Below, piece by piece: positions 43,234 to 52,869 of a stretch of DNA of 64,000 nucleotides. The DNA is from Peptoclostridium acidaminophilum DSM 3953. Its GTDB lineage: Bacteria; Bacillota; Clostridia; Peptostreptococcales; Peptostreptococcaceae. The first letter of the stretch is position 1, and each line of letters begins with the position of its first letter. The stretch spans positions 1,867,183 to 1,931,182 of the forward strand of contig NZ_CP007452.1 in assembly GCF_000597865.1 (NCBI RefSeq), in the 5' to 3' direction. The position numbers and the translations under genes are program-made. The notes beneath the pieces are model-generated. The model worked only from the letters and a program-made list of their open reading frames with translations. It ran no database searches and was not told the origin of the DNA.

Positions 43234-45177
43234 CTACTCAGCGGTTGTAAACCTCATGTAGGTTGTCTTTGTCAGCTTATTGCCTTGTGACATTACACCC
43301 TGCGTTATGTAAATCGTGTAGGTTTCATCGGGAGTATAATCGTCAACTGGCGAAATCACTATGGTATTGGGGATATCTCCCTTTTTCAAGCTGCATTCTA
43401 CAAGCTCACCCCCAGAATCCTTAATGTATACAGTATCAGCGCCTACCGTTGCCATGTCAGGCTGACTGTTGAATTCCACAGTCCACGACTTGTCAAGCGG
43501 CACGTTCGTCTTCTCAGGCATCTCAAGTGTTACAACCGGCACAGCTTCAACAGTCTGGGAGTATTCAGACCAGTTGCCCGCCTCGTCAATTGCCTTGATT
43601 CTGAAGCTGTAAGCTTTTCCGTTCGTCAGGCCGCTAACAGTATGCATGGTTTCATTCTTTACAAGGCTTACCGATGACCATGTGGAAGCCTCTGTCTGTT
43701 TGTATTCAAGCCTGTAGCCTTCAACATCGAATTCCCAGCTGGCATTCCAGCGAAGCGACGCGCTCTTGTCGCCTATCGAATCCACCCTCAGATTGCCCGG
43801 CACATCAGGATTCGTTACATAAACAAGCGTCCTTTCAGCGTTGAGCAACCCGTGGCCATAATGGATGTCGAATCCGGCGCTCCCCAAGTCGACGCTTGAC
43901 GCCTCAAGCGCTTCCGTGAACTCCGAGGGAGTAATCGATGGCTTGCAGGCTGCAGCAAGAGCTGCAACGCCCGCAACGTGCGGCGCTGAAAAAGACGTAC
44001 CACTAACTTCCATATATTCTTTGCCCTGGTTAAACATATCAGCCGTAGTGAGAATCCCTTCTCCCGGCGCGGCCAAATCAACCTTGTCGTTGTATTGAGA
44101 AAAGCTCGAGTACGAAATGCTGCTGTCAACAGAAGCTACGCTTATAACGCCCTCATAGGAAGCAGGATAACTATAGGCCGAATTGCCCCAATTGCCTGCA
44201 GCAGCCACTACTATGCAGCCCTTTGAAATCGCATATTGCACCGCTTCATTCTCAGCCGATGAATAGTCAGGGCCACTCAAGCTCAGGTTTATAACGTCGC
44301 ACCCCATGTCTGCAGCCTCAACTAAAGCAGCGCAAATGTCCGAAGTATATATTAATTCATTTGAATAGACAACATTCAGCGGCACTATTGCCACATCCCA
44401 GTTTACTCCGGCTATTCCCCGGGCATTGTCTGTTTGGGCACCTATAATGCCGGTCACATTGGTGCCGTGACCAACCGAGTCATATTGACAAGGCTCATCC
44501 ATTATATAGTCCCAGCCATTTCTTATATCGGTGCCAGCAAGGTCAGGATGGCTTCTGTTCACCCCGGAATCGATTACGGCCACCAGAACAGAGCCTGAAC
44601 CGGTTGTAATGTCCCAGGCCTCCTGCATATCTATGGCAGGCAGGGCCCACTGCTTTGCATAATCGGTATCTGATGGAACAGCCTGTATTTTTGTCTGCCT
44701 GTCCTTCTCTACAAAATCAACCAGATCCTCGGCTTCCTGCTTGAATCCCTCTATGTCTGCAGCCTTTATCATAAATGTGCGGTTCTTGCTGTCCCCAATG
44801 AGCCTGTGCTTATACGGGCTTACAGCCTCAAATATCTCCTCCATAGATGCATAGTCGTTGAATTTAACAATATATCTCAACCCGGGAGATGAAATAAGCT
44901 CCTCCTCTTTTCGCTTTCTCTCTTCTTTAATTTTGTCATCCCTGTTGGAAGCTGTTTTTCTAACCCTCTCCCTGGCAGCAGCTATTCTTTCATCCCGGAT
45001 TTTATCAAGCTCTTCAAATGGATTTTTCTTCGATGCCGTCTCATATGTAATGCTCTCTGCTTTACTACTGATTTCATTTTCCATCTTAGTTCCGCTTTCC
45101 GCCAAACTCTCGGCAGGAATCGCAAATAAAGCTATAGATAAAGCAAAGGCACATATAACCCTTATGTTTGATTTCAT
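43234..45177 (-). CDS. Secreted subtilisin-like serine protease with Fn3 and Ig-like C-terminus
   Basis: Extracellular S8 protease, 647 residues: signal peptide (about 1-26), charged coiled segment (about 45-95, KIRDERIAAARERV...), inhibitor-like prodomain (about 97-165, YIVKFNDYASMEEIF), catalytic domain with Asp in VAVIDSGVNRSHPD (about 200-213), His in SVGHGTNVTGI (about 233-243) and Ser in SGTSFSAPHVAGVAALA (about 391-407), an Fn3 domain (about 460-548) and a C-terminal SbsA-like Ig domain (about 550-647). ATG 45177 follows GGGAGG. The C-terminal domain recurs in two other secreted proteins of this window (49806-52766 and 54782-57073). It sits inside the glycan island, divergent from the SLH gene. 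Confidence 0.92.
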   Translation of the reverse strand: MKSNIRVICAFALSIALFAIPAESLAESGTKMENEISSKAESITYETASKKNPFEELDKIRDERIAAARERVRKTASNRDDKIKEERKRKEEELISSPGLRYIVKFNDYASMEEIFEAVSPYKHRLIGDSKNRTFMIKAADIEGFKQEAEDLVDFVEKDRQTKIQAVPSDTDYAKQWALPAIDMQEAWDITTGSGSVLVAVIDSGVNRSHPDLAGTDIRNGWDYIMDEPCQYDSVGHGTNVTGIIGAQTDNARGIAGVNWDVAIVPLNVVYSNELIYTSDICAALVEAADMGCDVINLSLSGPDYSSAENEAVQYAISKGCIVVAAAGNWGNSAYSYPASYEGVISVASVDSSISYSSFSQYNDKVDLAAPGEGILTTADMFNQGKEYMEVSGTSFSAPHVAGVAALAAACKPSITPSEFTEALEASSVDLGSAGFDIHYGHGLLNAERTLVYVTNPDVPGNLRVDSIGDKSASLRWNASWEFDVEGYRLEYKQTEASTWSSVSLVKNETMHTVSGLTNGKAYSFRIKAIDEAGNWSEYSQTVEAVPVVTLEMPEKTNVPLDKSWTVEFNSQPDMATVGADTVYIKDSGGELVECSLKKGDIPNTIVISPVDDYTPDETYTIYITQGVMSQGNKLTKTTYMRFTTAE

Positions 45178-45386
45178 GCAAAATTTCCTCCCACCCATAA
45201 GTATGCTAATGAAAATGTCAACTTTGCTATAATACCCATAATATCATGTTACTGTTACAAAAAAAATATAAAATCCGACTTTAATTTTAGTCTATTTTTT
45301 AGTTTTGTTTGATTTATTTTTATATTAATCGGGAATTTGGGTATAAAAGACTAATAGTCATATGTGACTAAAGGGAGGTGTTTTTT

Positions 45387-47048
45387 ATGAATATTAATTT
45401 CAAAATATTCAATATTGCAGCTTCAATGGTATTGGCCTTGGTTCTGATTATTTCTACAGGACCAGCCTTCGCAGCCTCTAGCCTTGACTGCTTCTCGGAA
45501 GACTCAAAGGAAGACCGCTGTCCCAAGCCGGAAACAGCAGCTTATACGGTTGATCACTACAAGCAACTGCCTGACGGCTCCTATCCCCAGACTCCCGACG
45601 ATACCGACGAGGAAAACGGCGCTCCCGGAGACGCAGCTGCCGCCGTGCCCAGAGAATACCCCGGATACACCTTAGATGAGGACGCATCCACAACCACCGG
45701 CACTATACTCGAAGACGGCTCACTTGTGCTCGAGCTCTACTATACAAAGGATGCCGAGGATGACAATACACCATATACGGTCGAGCACTACAAGCAACTG
45801 CCTGACGGCTCCTATCCCCAGACTCCCGACGATACCGACGAGGAAAACGGTACTCCCGGAGACGCAGCTGCCGCCGTGCCCAGGGAATACCCCGGATACA
45901 CCTTAGATGAGGACGCATCCACAACCACCGGCACCATACTCGAAGACGGCTCACTTGTGCTTGAGCTCTACTATACGAGGGATGCCGAGCACAATGAATA
46001 TCATGTTTATTATGACGCCAACGGAGGGACCGGCGAGCAGGCTGATCCCCTAAGCCCATACAAGCCAGGAGAAACCGTAACCGTTATGGATAAGGAAACA
46101 ATATCAAAGTCAGGCTATCTCTTCACAGGATGGAATAGTTCAGACGACGGCAGCGGGACAAAGTATAGGCCAGGCTCCAAATTCACCATGCCTGATGCGG
46201 ATATAACACTGTACGCTCAGTGGACCAAAAAATCAAGCGGCGGCGGTGGCAGCAGCGGCGGAAGCGGAGGCTCGACAACACCAACGACACCAACTGAGCC
46301 GACTGCGCCTCCAACAGATTCAGCAACACCTCCGGCAGATTCAGCAACAACTCCATCCGGAGGAGCTTCAGAATCTGTTCCAACTACGCCAACGTTAAAC
46401 AAGCAGGACCACTTTGCCTATATCATAGGCTATCCAGAGAACGTTGTAAGGCCCGAGGGCTATATAACACGCGAAGAGGTGGCAGCAGTGTTTTACAGGC
46501 TTCTCGACCCGGCTTACAGAGATAGCATAAAGACTACAAGCCATGGCTTTGGCGATGTGGAAGCGGCCAGATGGTCAGCCAAGCACATAGGAACCCTCTC
46601 TAACGGAGGAATCCTGTCAGGTTACCCAGACGGCACCTTCAGGCCAGGCAGCAACATAACACGAGCCGAGATAGCCGCAATAGCGACTAAGTTCGAAAAA
46701 CTGAGTCAGGTGAAAACCAGCATATTCTCAGACACAGCGAGCCACTGGGCAAGTGACTATATCAACTCGGCAGCCGAAAACGGCTGGTTTGAAGGCTACC
46801 CAGACGGGACATTCAAGCCTGACCAGTTCATTACAAGAGCTGAATTCGTAACACTAGTCAACAAAGTCCTGGACAGACGAGTCCATGCTGAGGATGTACT
46901 CCCACAAGCGAGACAGTTCCCGGACTTGATAAAGGGAGCATGGCATTACGAGGCTATGCAGGAGGCTATAAACAGCCACTACTACAACAGAAAGTCCGAC
47001 ACCTTCGAGGAATGGCTCGAGATTTACTATCCGAATCTAGAGTGGTAA
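45387..47048 (+). CDS. Secreted SLH-domain surface protein with repeats
   Basis: 553-residue surface protein: signal peptide (about 1-30), two nearly identical 77-residue MucBP/InlB-like repeats (HYKQLPDGSYPQTPDDTDEE in each), a Listeria-Bacteroides-type repeat (YYDANGGTGEQADPL...ADITLYAQW, about 205-275), a Gly/Ser/Thr/Pro linker (about 277-340) and three SLH domains (GYITREEVAAVFYRLL; GYPDGTFRPGSNITRAEIAA; GYPDGTFKPDQFITRAEFV). SLH domains bind pyruvylated cell-wall polymers, so it is anchored to the envelope. ATG 45387 follows AGGGAGGTG at 6-7 nt. It is the only + strand gene in the island. No pyruvyltransferase (CsaB) was found in the window. Confidence 0.92.
   Translation: MNINFKIFNIAASMVLALVLIISTGPAFAASSLDCFSEDSKEDRCPKPETAAYTVDHYKQLPDGSYPQTPDDTDEENGAPGDAAAAVPREYPGYTLDEDASTTTGTILEDGSLVLELYYTKDAEDDNTPYTVEHYKQLPDGSYPQTPDDTDEENGTPGDAAAAVPREYPGYTLDEDASTTTGTILEDGSLVLELYYTRDAEHNEYHVYYDANGGTGEQADPLSPYKPGETVTVMDKETISKSGYLFTGWNSSDDGSGTKYRPGSKFTMPDADITLYAQWTKKSSGGGGSSGGSGGSTTPTTPTEPTAPPTDSATPPADSATTPSGGASESVPTTPTLNKQDHFAYIIGYPENVVRPEGYITREEVAAVFYRLLDPAYRDSIKTTSHGFGDVEAARWSAKHIGTLSNGGILSGYPDGTFRPGSNITRAEIAAIATKFEKLSQVKTSIFSDTASHWASDYINSAAENGWFEGYPDGTFKPDQFITRAEFVTLVNKVLDRRVHAEDVLPQARQFPDLIKGAWHYEAMQEAINSHYYNRKSDTFEEWLEIYYPNLEW
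45543..46004 (+). repeat. Two tandem 231-bp repeats inside the SLH gene
   Basis: Units start at 45543 and 45774 (period 231 nt, 77 codons) and differ at only a few bases over most of their length. Near identity at DNA level implies recent duplication or gene conversion and allows copy-number change without frameshift. Confidence 0.92.
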
Positions 47049-47060
47049 ATCAGGAATAAC

Positions 47061-47110
47061 AAAGCCGGCGTGCAGATAATGCTACAAGCATTATCATGTA
47101 CGCCGACTTT
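47061..47110. terminator. Terminator shared by the SLH gene and the convergent GT2
   Basis: AAAGCCGGCGT... arm pairs with ACGCCGACTTT, with an inner GATAATGC/GCATTATC stem. A long stem; the T tail is weak on both strands. Confidence 0.65.
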
Positions 47111-47200
47111 GTCGATTTATCCCTTTATTTATCTGGTGATTTTTTACATTTTCTTTACTGCTATTGCAATAAAGTTTTATCGGCTTGCTGGCGCCGCCAA

Positions 47201-48205
47201 TTATTTTTCTCTTTTTAACACAGCGCCCACAGCTTTGTATTTCGAGTTTATTTGCCTGTATATTTTTGGACTCGTCGAAAACAGCATTAGCTTAATCTTG
47301 TCTTTCAGGGACAAATCGCTCCCCATGACCACCCCTACGAATCCCTTCTTTATGTTGTCTCGCAGCCTCCGGATCGCCTCGTAGTCGTTGAATGATTTGT
47401 TATACATCGCTTGGCGCAGATAATTACAGCTGGTCTGTATCGACCTCTGGTGGACTACCGGGGCAAGCTGGGGGTACTTTGGAGTGACGATGCTTTCAAT
47501 TTTATCAAGGGCCTTGAGCATCGACACCTTTTGAGAATAAAAGGGCTTGCTGGTGACGCCCATTTCGTTGCAGGCGTAGTGATATTTTGGAATCGGTGAA
47601 TAAACTATTTTCCCGCTGCCCATTATGCATTGGCTCAGGAACAGCATGTCCTCGCCTACCGAAATCGATTCGTCGAACTCTATGCCATTTCCTTTGAAAA
47701 TATCACTCCTGAAAAGTTTGTTCCACAAGGCTCCGTAGAAGCAGAACCTGCTCACATTCAAAAAGCTCGTCTGGATTGCCGCCTCCTGACTCATGCTTTG
47801 AGTTGCACATTCGTTATCCTGCATAGGGGGCGAATCATCGTTGATATAGTAGCCGCATGCGGCCACATCGGCATCGTTTGCCTCCGCCATGCTCACCAAA
47901 AAAGAATACATGTCCTTTTCAATCCAGTCGTCGCTGTCGACGAAGCCTACGTATTTGCCTGTGGCCATTTTCAGTCCAAGGTTTCTGGCGGTTGAAACGC
48001 CACCGTTACCCTTATGAAGCACTCTTATTCGTGCATCTTTTTTCCCGTACTCATCGCATATATTACCGCTTTCGTCCGTCGAGCCGTCATCAATTACTAT
48101 GATTTCCAAATTCTCATAAGATTGCCCTATGACGCTGTCCAGGCATTTTCGAATGTAACCCTCGGCGTTATATACAGGAATTATGACGCTAATTAACGGA
48201 TCCAT
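47201..48205 (-). CDS. Glycosyltransferase family 2 (paralog C)
   Basis: 334-residue GT2 enzyme: ISVIIPVYNAEGYIRKCLDS (about 5-24), VIDDGSTDESGN, GGVSTARNLGL, GFVDSDDWIEKDM (about 90-102, DxD), then SDIFKGNGIEFDESISVGED (about 168-187). Related to paralogs A (34697-35689) and B (35728-36728). ATG 48205. It heads the unit downstream of the AraD-like gene (16 nt gap), so AraD, a CDP-transferase and a GT2 are together. Confidence 0.92.
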   Translation of the reverse strand: MDPLISVIIPVYNAEGYIRKCLDSVIGQSYENLEIIVIDDGSTDESGNICDEYGKKDARIRVLHKGNGGVSTARNLGLKMATGKYVGFVDSDDWIEKDMYSFLVSMAEANDADVAACGYYINDDSPPMQDNECATQSMSQEAAIQTSFLNVSRFCFYGALWNKLFRSDIFKGNGIEFDESISVGEDMLFLSQCIMGSGKIVYSPIPKYHYACNEMGVTSKPFYSQKVSMLKALDKIESIVTPKYPQLAPVVHQRSIQTSCNYLRQAMYNKSFNDYEAIRRLRDNIKKGFVGVVMGSDLSLKDKIKLMLFSTSPKIYRQINSKYKAVGAVLKREK

Positions 48206-48220
48206 AAAATCACCTCGAAG

Positions 48221-48910
48221 TCATCTCTGCCCGTAATAGGCGTTGCTTCCGTGCTTTCTTAAAAAATGCTTGCTCATCAGAGACTGATGAATTTCTTCCG
48301 CGTGTGGATTCATATGCTCCGTATAAAAAGCCATCTTTGCAACCTGCTCCAACACAACAGCCCGGTGAAGCGCCTCGTTAACATCCTTCCCCCATGTGAA
48401 GGGCCCGTGGTTGGCACAGAGCACACCCGGCACGTGCATGGGATTAATATCCTTGAATGCTTCTACAATAACAATGCCCGCATTTTTTTCATACTCCTCC
48501 CCTGCCTCCTCAGGAGTCATGTTCCTGGTACAGGGTATAGCACCGTAAAAATAGTCCGCATGGGTAGTGCCGTAGCTGGGGATGCTCCTTCCCGCCTGGG
48601 CCCACGATGTAGCCCAAGGCGAATGCGTGTGGACAATACCTCCTATCTCAGGAAACGCCCTATATAACTCCAAGTGAGTGGCAGTGTCGGAAGAAGGACG
48701 CAACCTGCCCTCCACCCGGTTTCCCTCCAAATCCATGACTACCAGGTCGTATGGCTTCAATTTCGCGTAATCCACTCCGCTGGGCTTTATGACAAACAAG
48801 CCCAGCTCCCTGTCAATACCGCTGGCATTCCCCCAAGTAAATTCAACCAGATTGCGCCTGGGAAGCTCAATGTTTGCATCGTATACCTTCTGCTTAAGCT
48901 TTTCTAACAT
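48221..48910 (-). CDS. AraD-like L-ribulose-5-phosphate 4-epimerase (class II aldolase fold)
   Basis: Zinc enzyme that interconverts L-ribulose 5-phosphate and D-xylulose 5-phosphate in its best-known form. 229 residues: TWGNASGID (about 25-33), [12 protein letters not shown] (about 40-51), [12 protein letters not shown] (about 75-86), [18 protein letters not shown] (about 91-108, zinc His pair), [11 protein letters not shown] and [11 protein letters not shown] (about 168-178). It is full length and has all expected ligands. Its place between a TarI-like transferase and a GT2 in a glycan island suggests it supplies a pentulose phosphate for activation rather than arabinose catabolism; there is no araA or araB here. 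Confidence 0.9.
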   Translation of the reverse strand: MLEKLKQKVYDANIELPRRNLVEFTWGNASGIDRELGLFVIKPSGVDYAKLKPYDLVVMDLEGNRVEGRLRPSSDTATHLELYRAFPEIGGIVHTHSPWATSWAQAGRSIPSYGTTHADYFYGAIPCTRNMTPEEAGEEYEKNAGIVIVEAFKDINPMHVPGVLCANHGPFTWGKDVNEALHRAVVLEQVAKMAFYTEHMNPHAEEIHQSLMSKHFLRKHGSNAYYGQR

Positions 48911-48920
48911 ATGCTTTCCC

Positions 48921-49631
48921 TCATTTCAGCCAATCTGCCTTTTTTGAATTCAATAGAGCCTTGAAAATTTCCAAGTCCTCCGGGGTAGTCAGCTTTATAT
49001 TTTTTTCTGAGCCTGCCGAGAAATACAGCTTCTCACCCAATTCAATCATGAGAGTGCATGATGCCACAGAATTAGTAATCCCCCTTTTTTTCGCCTCCTC
49101 GTGAGCCCATAGCAGCTTGCCAAGAGGAAATGCCTGTGGCGTTTGGGTTCTTACCAGCCTCTCCCTGTCATAGCTTGACTCTGAACAAATCTTATCCTCG
49201 GTCTCAAGCATTGCTTCGGCGCAAGGAACAACCGCAATTGCAGAGCCGTGGAGCCTGCACTTGGCAATATTGTCGGATATTATCTCGGCTGAAATCATAG
49301 GGCGGATGGCGTCATGTACCAATACCAGGTCGTCGTCGCTGAACTTCTCACTGATGGCGTAGACACCATTCCTTATGGATTCCTGCCCCGTTATGCCACC
49401 GGATACGACGCCCGAGAGTTTGTTTATGTTGAACTGCTTAGCGTAGGCGATTAGAATCTCATGCCAGCCGTCGAGACAGACAACCTCGATTCCATCTATT
49501 TCCGGATGCCTTTGAAAGACTTCCATCGTGTAAATAATTACTGGCTTGTCCTGCACGTTCAAGAACTGCTTGGGAATATCCTGATGCATTCTCTGCCCGC
49601 TTCCGCCAGCAATTATAAGCGCTATGTTCAT
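48921..49631 (-). CDS. IspD/TarI-like cytidylyltransferase (copy 3)
   Basis: 236 residues: [20 protein letters not shown] (about 5-24), [21 protein letters not shown] (about 103-113), [20 protein letters not shown] (about 155-174) and [14 protein letters not shown]. The shorter ATG 49631 has GGGAGGCGGCAA upstream; the frame is open to 49673. It is the first gene of the minus-strand unit 48921, 48221, 47201, so CDP activation, AraD and GT2 are cotranscribed. It is closest to copy 2 by eye, with copy 1-like features in the C-terminal half ([13 protein letters not shown]). Confidence 0.88.
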   Translation of the reverse strand: MNIALIIAGGSGQRMHQDIPKQFLNVQDKPVIIYTMEVFQRHPEIDGIEVVCLDGWHEILIAYAKQFNINKLSGVVSGGITGQESIRNGVYAISEKFSDDDLVLVHDAIRPMISAEIISDNIAKCRLHGSAIAVVPCAEAMLETEDKICSESSYDRERLVRTQTPQAFPLGKLLWAHEEAKKRGITNSVASCTLMIELGEKLYFSAGSEKNIKLTTPEDLEIFKALLNSKKADWLK

Positions 49632-49755
49632 TTGCCGCCTCCCTTCCTTCTTGTTGTTTATGCCATATACCATGTATTTTATATACCCCGCCAGTTGGAC
49701 AAATTATCATCGTAGGAATAATATTACAAAATTCCCAAGAAAGCGCCCCACAATA

Positions 49756-49782
49756 AAAAGCCCGGCATTCGCCGGGCTTTTC
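49756..49782 (-). terminator. Terminator after the large secreted protein
   Basis: AAAAGCCCGGC-ATT-CGCCGGGCTTTT, 20-odd nt past the stop of 49806-52766. Similar GCCCGGC stem at 57113-57138. Confidence 0.9.
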
Positions 49783-49805
49783 GTAAAATTACTTGCCACT
49801 CACTT

Positions 49806-52766
49806 TCATTCAACAGTAAAAAATTTTTTTACCGGGGTGTTCAAGCTTTTACCTCCGGCCGACTGAAGCGTGTCTTCTACTACAATTACGTATTTTCCAG
49901 ATCCGTACTCCTCGCTGTTTATAAGCTGCACAGTATTCCCTTCTGCATAGGCCTGAACACTATGGATTATGTTCTCAAACTCATCCATTACGTATACCTG
50001 CGCCAGATTTTCCGGTGTGTTTTTTACTTCCCGGGTAAAGCTTATATTCCAGATTTTGCTCCTGTCGCTTATTATCTCCTGATGGAAATATTCATAGGGG
50101 TCGCTATGCGCACCCGCAACTACATTCACCGTGGACTCTATTGCCGCCCCTCCGTCTTGGGAGGCTATTCTGACTGTTGTAACACCCGGACTCACTCCCT
50201 TAATGGACGCCTGGTCACCCGTATCACTGTAGGAAACCTGCGCTATAGACGGATTAGACGATGTCCATATAAGTTTCTTGTTTGTCGCATTGTCGGGCTT
50301 TGCAGTTCCCGACATCTGGAGCGTGCTGCCAGTCGAAAGCTCTATCCAGCCTGTTGGCAGGAATGGCAGCTTCTTGATGACAATAGCTATTTCGTTTACC
50401 GGTATTGCAGGCCCTCCGTTTCTATCGTCCTTCATTTCATATATGAGATTAACAATTGCCGCGTATTCGTCTATTACCCTCTTTTTTTGCGAATCTGTCA
50501 GAATCGGGCTCGTGGGCACGTCCTGATATATACTTCCAGCTTCGTTTTGATATTCAGCCACGGCGGCGTCGAATTCCTCCTGCGGCATGCTCATAAGGCT
50601 TGATTTGTTGCCTAGTATGTCCATCTCAATCAAAGTCAAATCATCCAGATACGCACTGTGTCCCAGGAGCGTCCTGGACACCTCGTTGGCGTCACTTGGC
50701 CTAAAGGAGCTGCCGTATATGTCGCCAACTTTTCCAATGAAATAATCTCCCAATTGAACGTAGTTACTGCCGCATATGTCCCTAAGATTATCCAAGGCCC
50801 CGTAAGCAAAAGCCCCGGCCTTTGAATATGTTCTGCTCAGCTGATTCAAGTCATAATCAATGTTGTTTTTTGCAAGCTGAAGCCTCCTTATGTATAAAGC
50901 CTCCTCCGCCATGATTGACTCCAGACCCTCGACTATCTCAGCTGTTTTGGCGGCTCTCAACTCGGGCTCCTCGTTTAGAATAAGGGCGTCAACATAGTCC
51001 ATGTTTATTCTCTGCCCCTGGAAATATTCGCCGGCATACAAGTCGTAAAGCTTGTTGTAGTACTCTATGTACTGGTCGGCACTGTTGTCGAAATTGGCCA
51101 GATAGGAGCTGTAGGGCGCCATTGCCAGCTCCAGGTCCGCCTCGAACTCAGTCGTTGCCGCCTGGAATTCTTCTGCTTTCTTGGTTAAAAGCTCCCTCTG
51201 AGCCTGGAAAGTGTCCTTGATTTCATAAATCGTGGCTTCCTCAAATACTATCTTGTCCTCCAGCGACTGCCTGAGCTGGTCGGGCGTTTTCTGCAAAAAC
51301 ACATAATCCCTAAGGCTTCCGCCCACATATTCAGCATACTTTTCCGACAAGCCGTTTATTTTTGCCTCTATAGAATCCAATCCGATCCCTGCATCGGCTA
51401 TGAGCTGCTCATAATCGGCAGCATAATTCGACAGCTTCACAATCATACCATCGATATAAGATATCTTGTTCTGGGCTTCGCTTGCTATAATGCTCTCAAG
51501 CTCGCCGTAGCTTCCTCCGCTTTTGTACAACTCCATAGGAGTGACCTTCATCAGGTCAAACAGATGCTGCGCCCCTTCAATCTCCACCTCCAAAGTGGTA
51601 TCAGCTAAATTTTTGCTTATACCTGCGCTTTCAATCGCCGCCATCCTTGCAGCTATGCCGTCGAGATACTGATTGTATTCTGCGGCTATGTCACTTGCCT
51701 GACTCAAAACCTCGTTTCTGATCTCTTCATCAGTCGTCCCGCTCTCTTCGTACTCGACTATATCGCCGCTCCACTGGAAGGCCGCATCGCCGCTTGCAAC
51801 AATAGCGTCCCTATTGGTTTCGTAATTCGTCTGGCTTGATTCCACGACTTCAGACTGGGCGCTGCTTAGCCTTGCCATGATTGATTCCAGCTCAGCCAGG
51901 TCTCTTTCAACCTCGGCTTTCAATTCTCGGGCAGCGTTTTCCAGAACACCGATGAATATTTCCATCTGCTCTAGTATGTCTCCTATGCTTGGGTCAGAGG
52001 AGAGTGCATAACTTCTTAGGCTCGCCGAAGAGTCGAAAGCCAAATTTATAGCATTAACTACAGAACCTGTATATTTCATAGTGGCCGCAGGAGTTATTGC
52101 CGGCACCATGAAATTGTCTATAATTATTTTGATTACGCCCTCCGAGCCCACTTTTACAGCATTGCCCACCTGGTTAACCTTTATCTGCACCAGCCTTTCA
52201 TAAAATGCCTTTCCCGCATCGAAGTCGTTTTTTATTTTCCCCCTCAGCTCTATGTATCTTGCATAATCAGAACTTTTTTCCACCTCAGGCGAAAAGCGCA
52301 GCGCATAGTCGCCCAGGCAGCCATCTCCTAGCGGCAACCGACTGGAACTCAAAGAATAGAAATCCTTCAGATCGTCAAAATACTTGGCCTCAAGCCTTTC
52401 CTGCCATATTTGAGCCGCCTCCGTCCATCCGGTGGCATCGTTGGCCCAGCTTGTTATGTCCTCGCTGCCGGCCAATCCAAACTGTATCTTTCGATTTTCC
52501 GGCGAATATGCGTAATTGCTGGATACTGCCATTTTTTCCTCTTCAGTAAACATTGAAAAAGCCATCTGGTTTATTCTCTCGCCGGTTCTGTCCGAGCGGT
52601 ACTCGCGCCCGTTTATTTCGTACACTATGTAATATCTCAGCCCGTCGCCTACAGTGCTAAGCAGCTTGACCTTAGGCTCATCGATTGATGCAAACGATGC
52701 GCTTGACAGCGAAGATAGCATAAGCATCAAGGCAATCATAAGCGAAACCCTTCTTTGAATTCTCAT
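49806..52766 (-). CDS. Large secreted protein with Big_2-like and SbsA-like Ig domains, function unknown
   Basis: 986-residue secreted protein. Signal peptide MRIQRRVSLMIALMLMLSSL (about 1-28). The middle (about 90-770) is mostly alpha-helical and acidic with long heptad-like stretches (AARELKAEVERDLAELES; IYEIKDTFQAQRELLTKKAE) and no family that I recognise. Then a bacterial Ig-like Big_2 domain (about 800-880: TLQMSGTAKPDNATNKKLIW, IKGVSPGVTTVRIAS) and a C-terminal SbsA-like Ig domain (about 890-986) shared with its neighbours. ATG 52766 follows AGGAGG. It may be a surface filament, adhesin or binding protein; no enzyme motif is visible. Confidence 0.8.
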   Translation of the reverse strand: MRIQRRVSLMIALMLMLSSLSSASFASIDEPKVKLLSTVGDGLRYYIVYEINGREYRSDRTGERINQMAFSMFTEEEKMAVSSNYAYSPENRKIQFGLAGSEDITSWANDATGWTEAAQIWQERLEAKYFDDLKDFYSLSSSRLPLGDGCLGDYALRFSPEVEKSSDYARYIELRGKIKNDFDAGKAFYERLVQIKVNQVGNAVKVGSEGVIKIIIDNFMVPAITPAATMKYTGSVVNAINLAFDSSASLRSYALSSDPSIGDILEQMEIFIGVLENAARELKAEVERDLAELESIMARLSSAQSEVVESSQTNYETNRDAIVASGDAAFQWSGDIVEYEESGTTDEEIRNEVLSQASDIAAEYNQYLDGIAARMAAIESAGISKNLADTTLEVEIEGAQHLFDLMKVTPMELYKSGGSYGELESIIASEAQNKISYIDGMIVKLSNYAADYEQLIADAGIGLDSIEAKINGLSEKYAEYVGGSLRDYVFLQKTPDQLRQSLEDKIVFEEATIYEIKDTFQAQRELLTKKAEEFQAATTEFEADLELAMAPYSSYLANFDNSADQYIEYYNKLYDLYAGEYFQGQRINMDYVDALILNEEPELRAAKTAEIVEGLESIMAEEALYIRRLQLAKNNIDYDLNQLSRTYSKAGAFAYGALDNLRDICGSNYVQLGDYFIGKVGDIYGSSFRPSDANEVSRTLLGHSAYLDDLTLIEMDILGNKSSLMSMPQEEFDAAVAEYQNEAGSIYQDVPTSPILTDSQKKRVIDEYAAIVNLIYEMKDDRNGGPAIPVNEIAIVIKKLPFLPTGWIELSTGSTLQMSGTAKPDNATNKKLIWTSSNPSIAQVSYSDTGDQASIKGVSPGVTTVRIASQDGGAAIESTVNVVAGAHSDPYEYFHQEIISDRSKIWNISFTREVKNTPENLAQVYVMDEFENIIHSVQAYAEGNTVQLINSEEYGSGKYVIVVEDTLQSAGGKSLNTPVKKFFTVE

Positions 52767-52869
52767 AAATAACCTCCTGATATTATTCTTCAGTAGAATT
52801 GCTATGCAGCACCTGCAGCAAGCATTCAAGCATTTATAATATTATAAGTATATAATTATTCATATCCCT

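Noticed and set aside
45478-46059. Arg-rich open frames opposite and beside the SLH repeats
   Set aside because: They arise from the third-position GC of the repeat in other frames; they are duplicated with the repeat and have no start signals.
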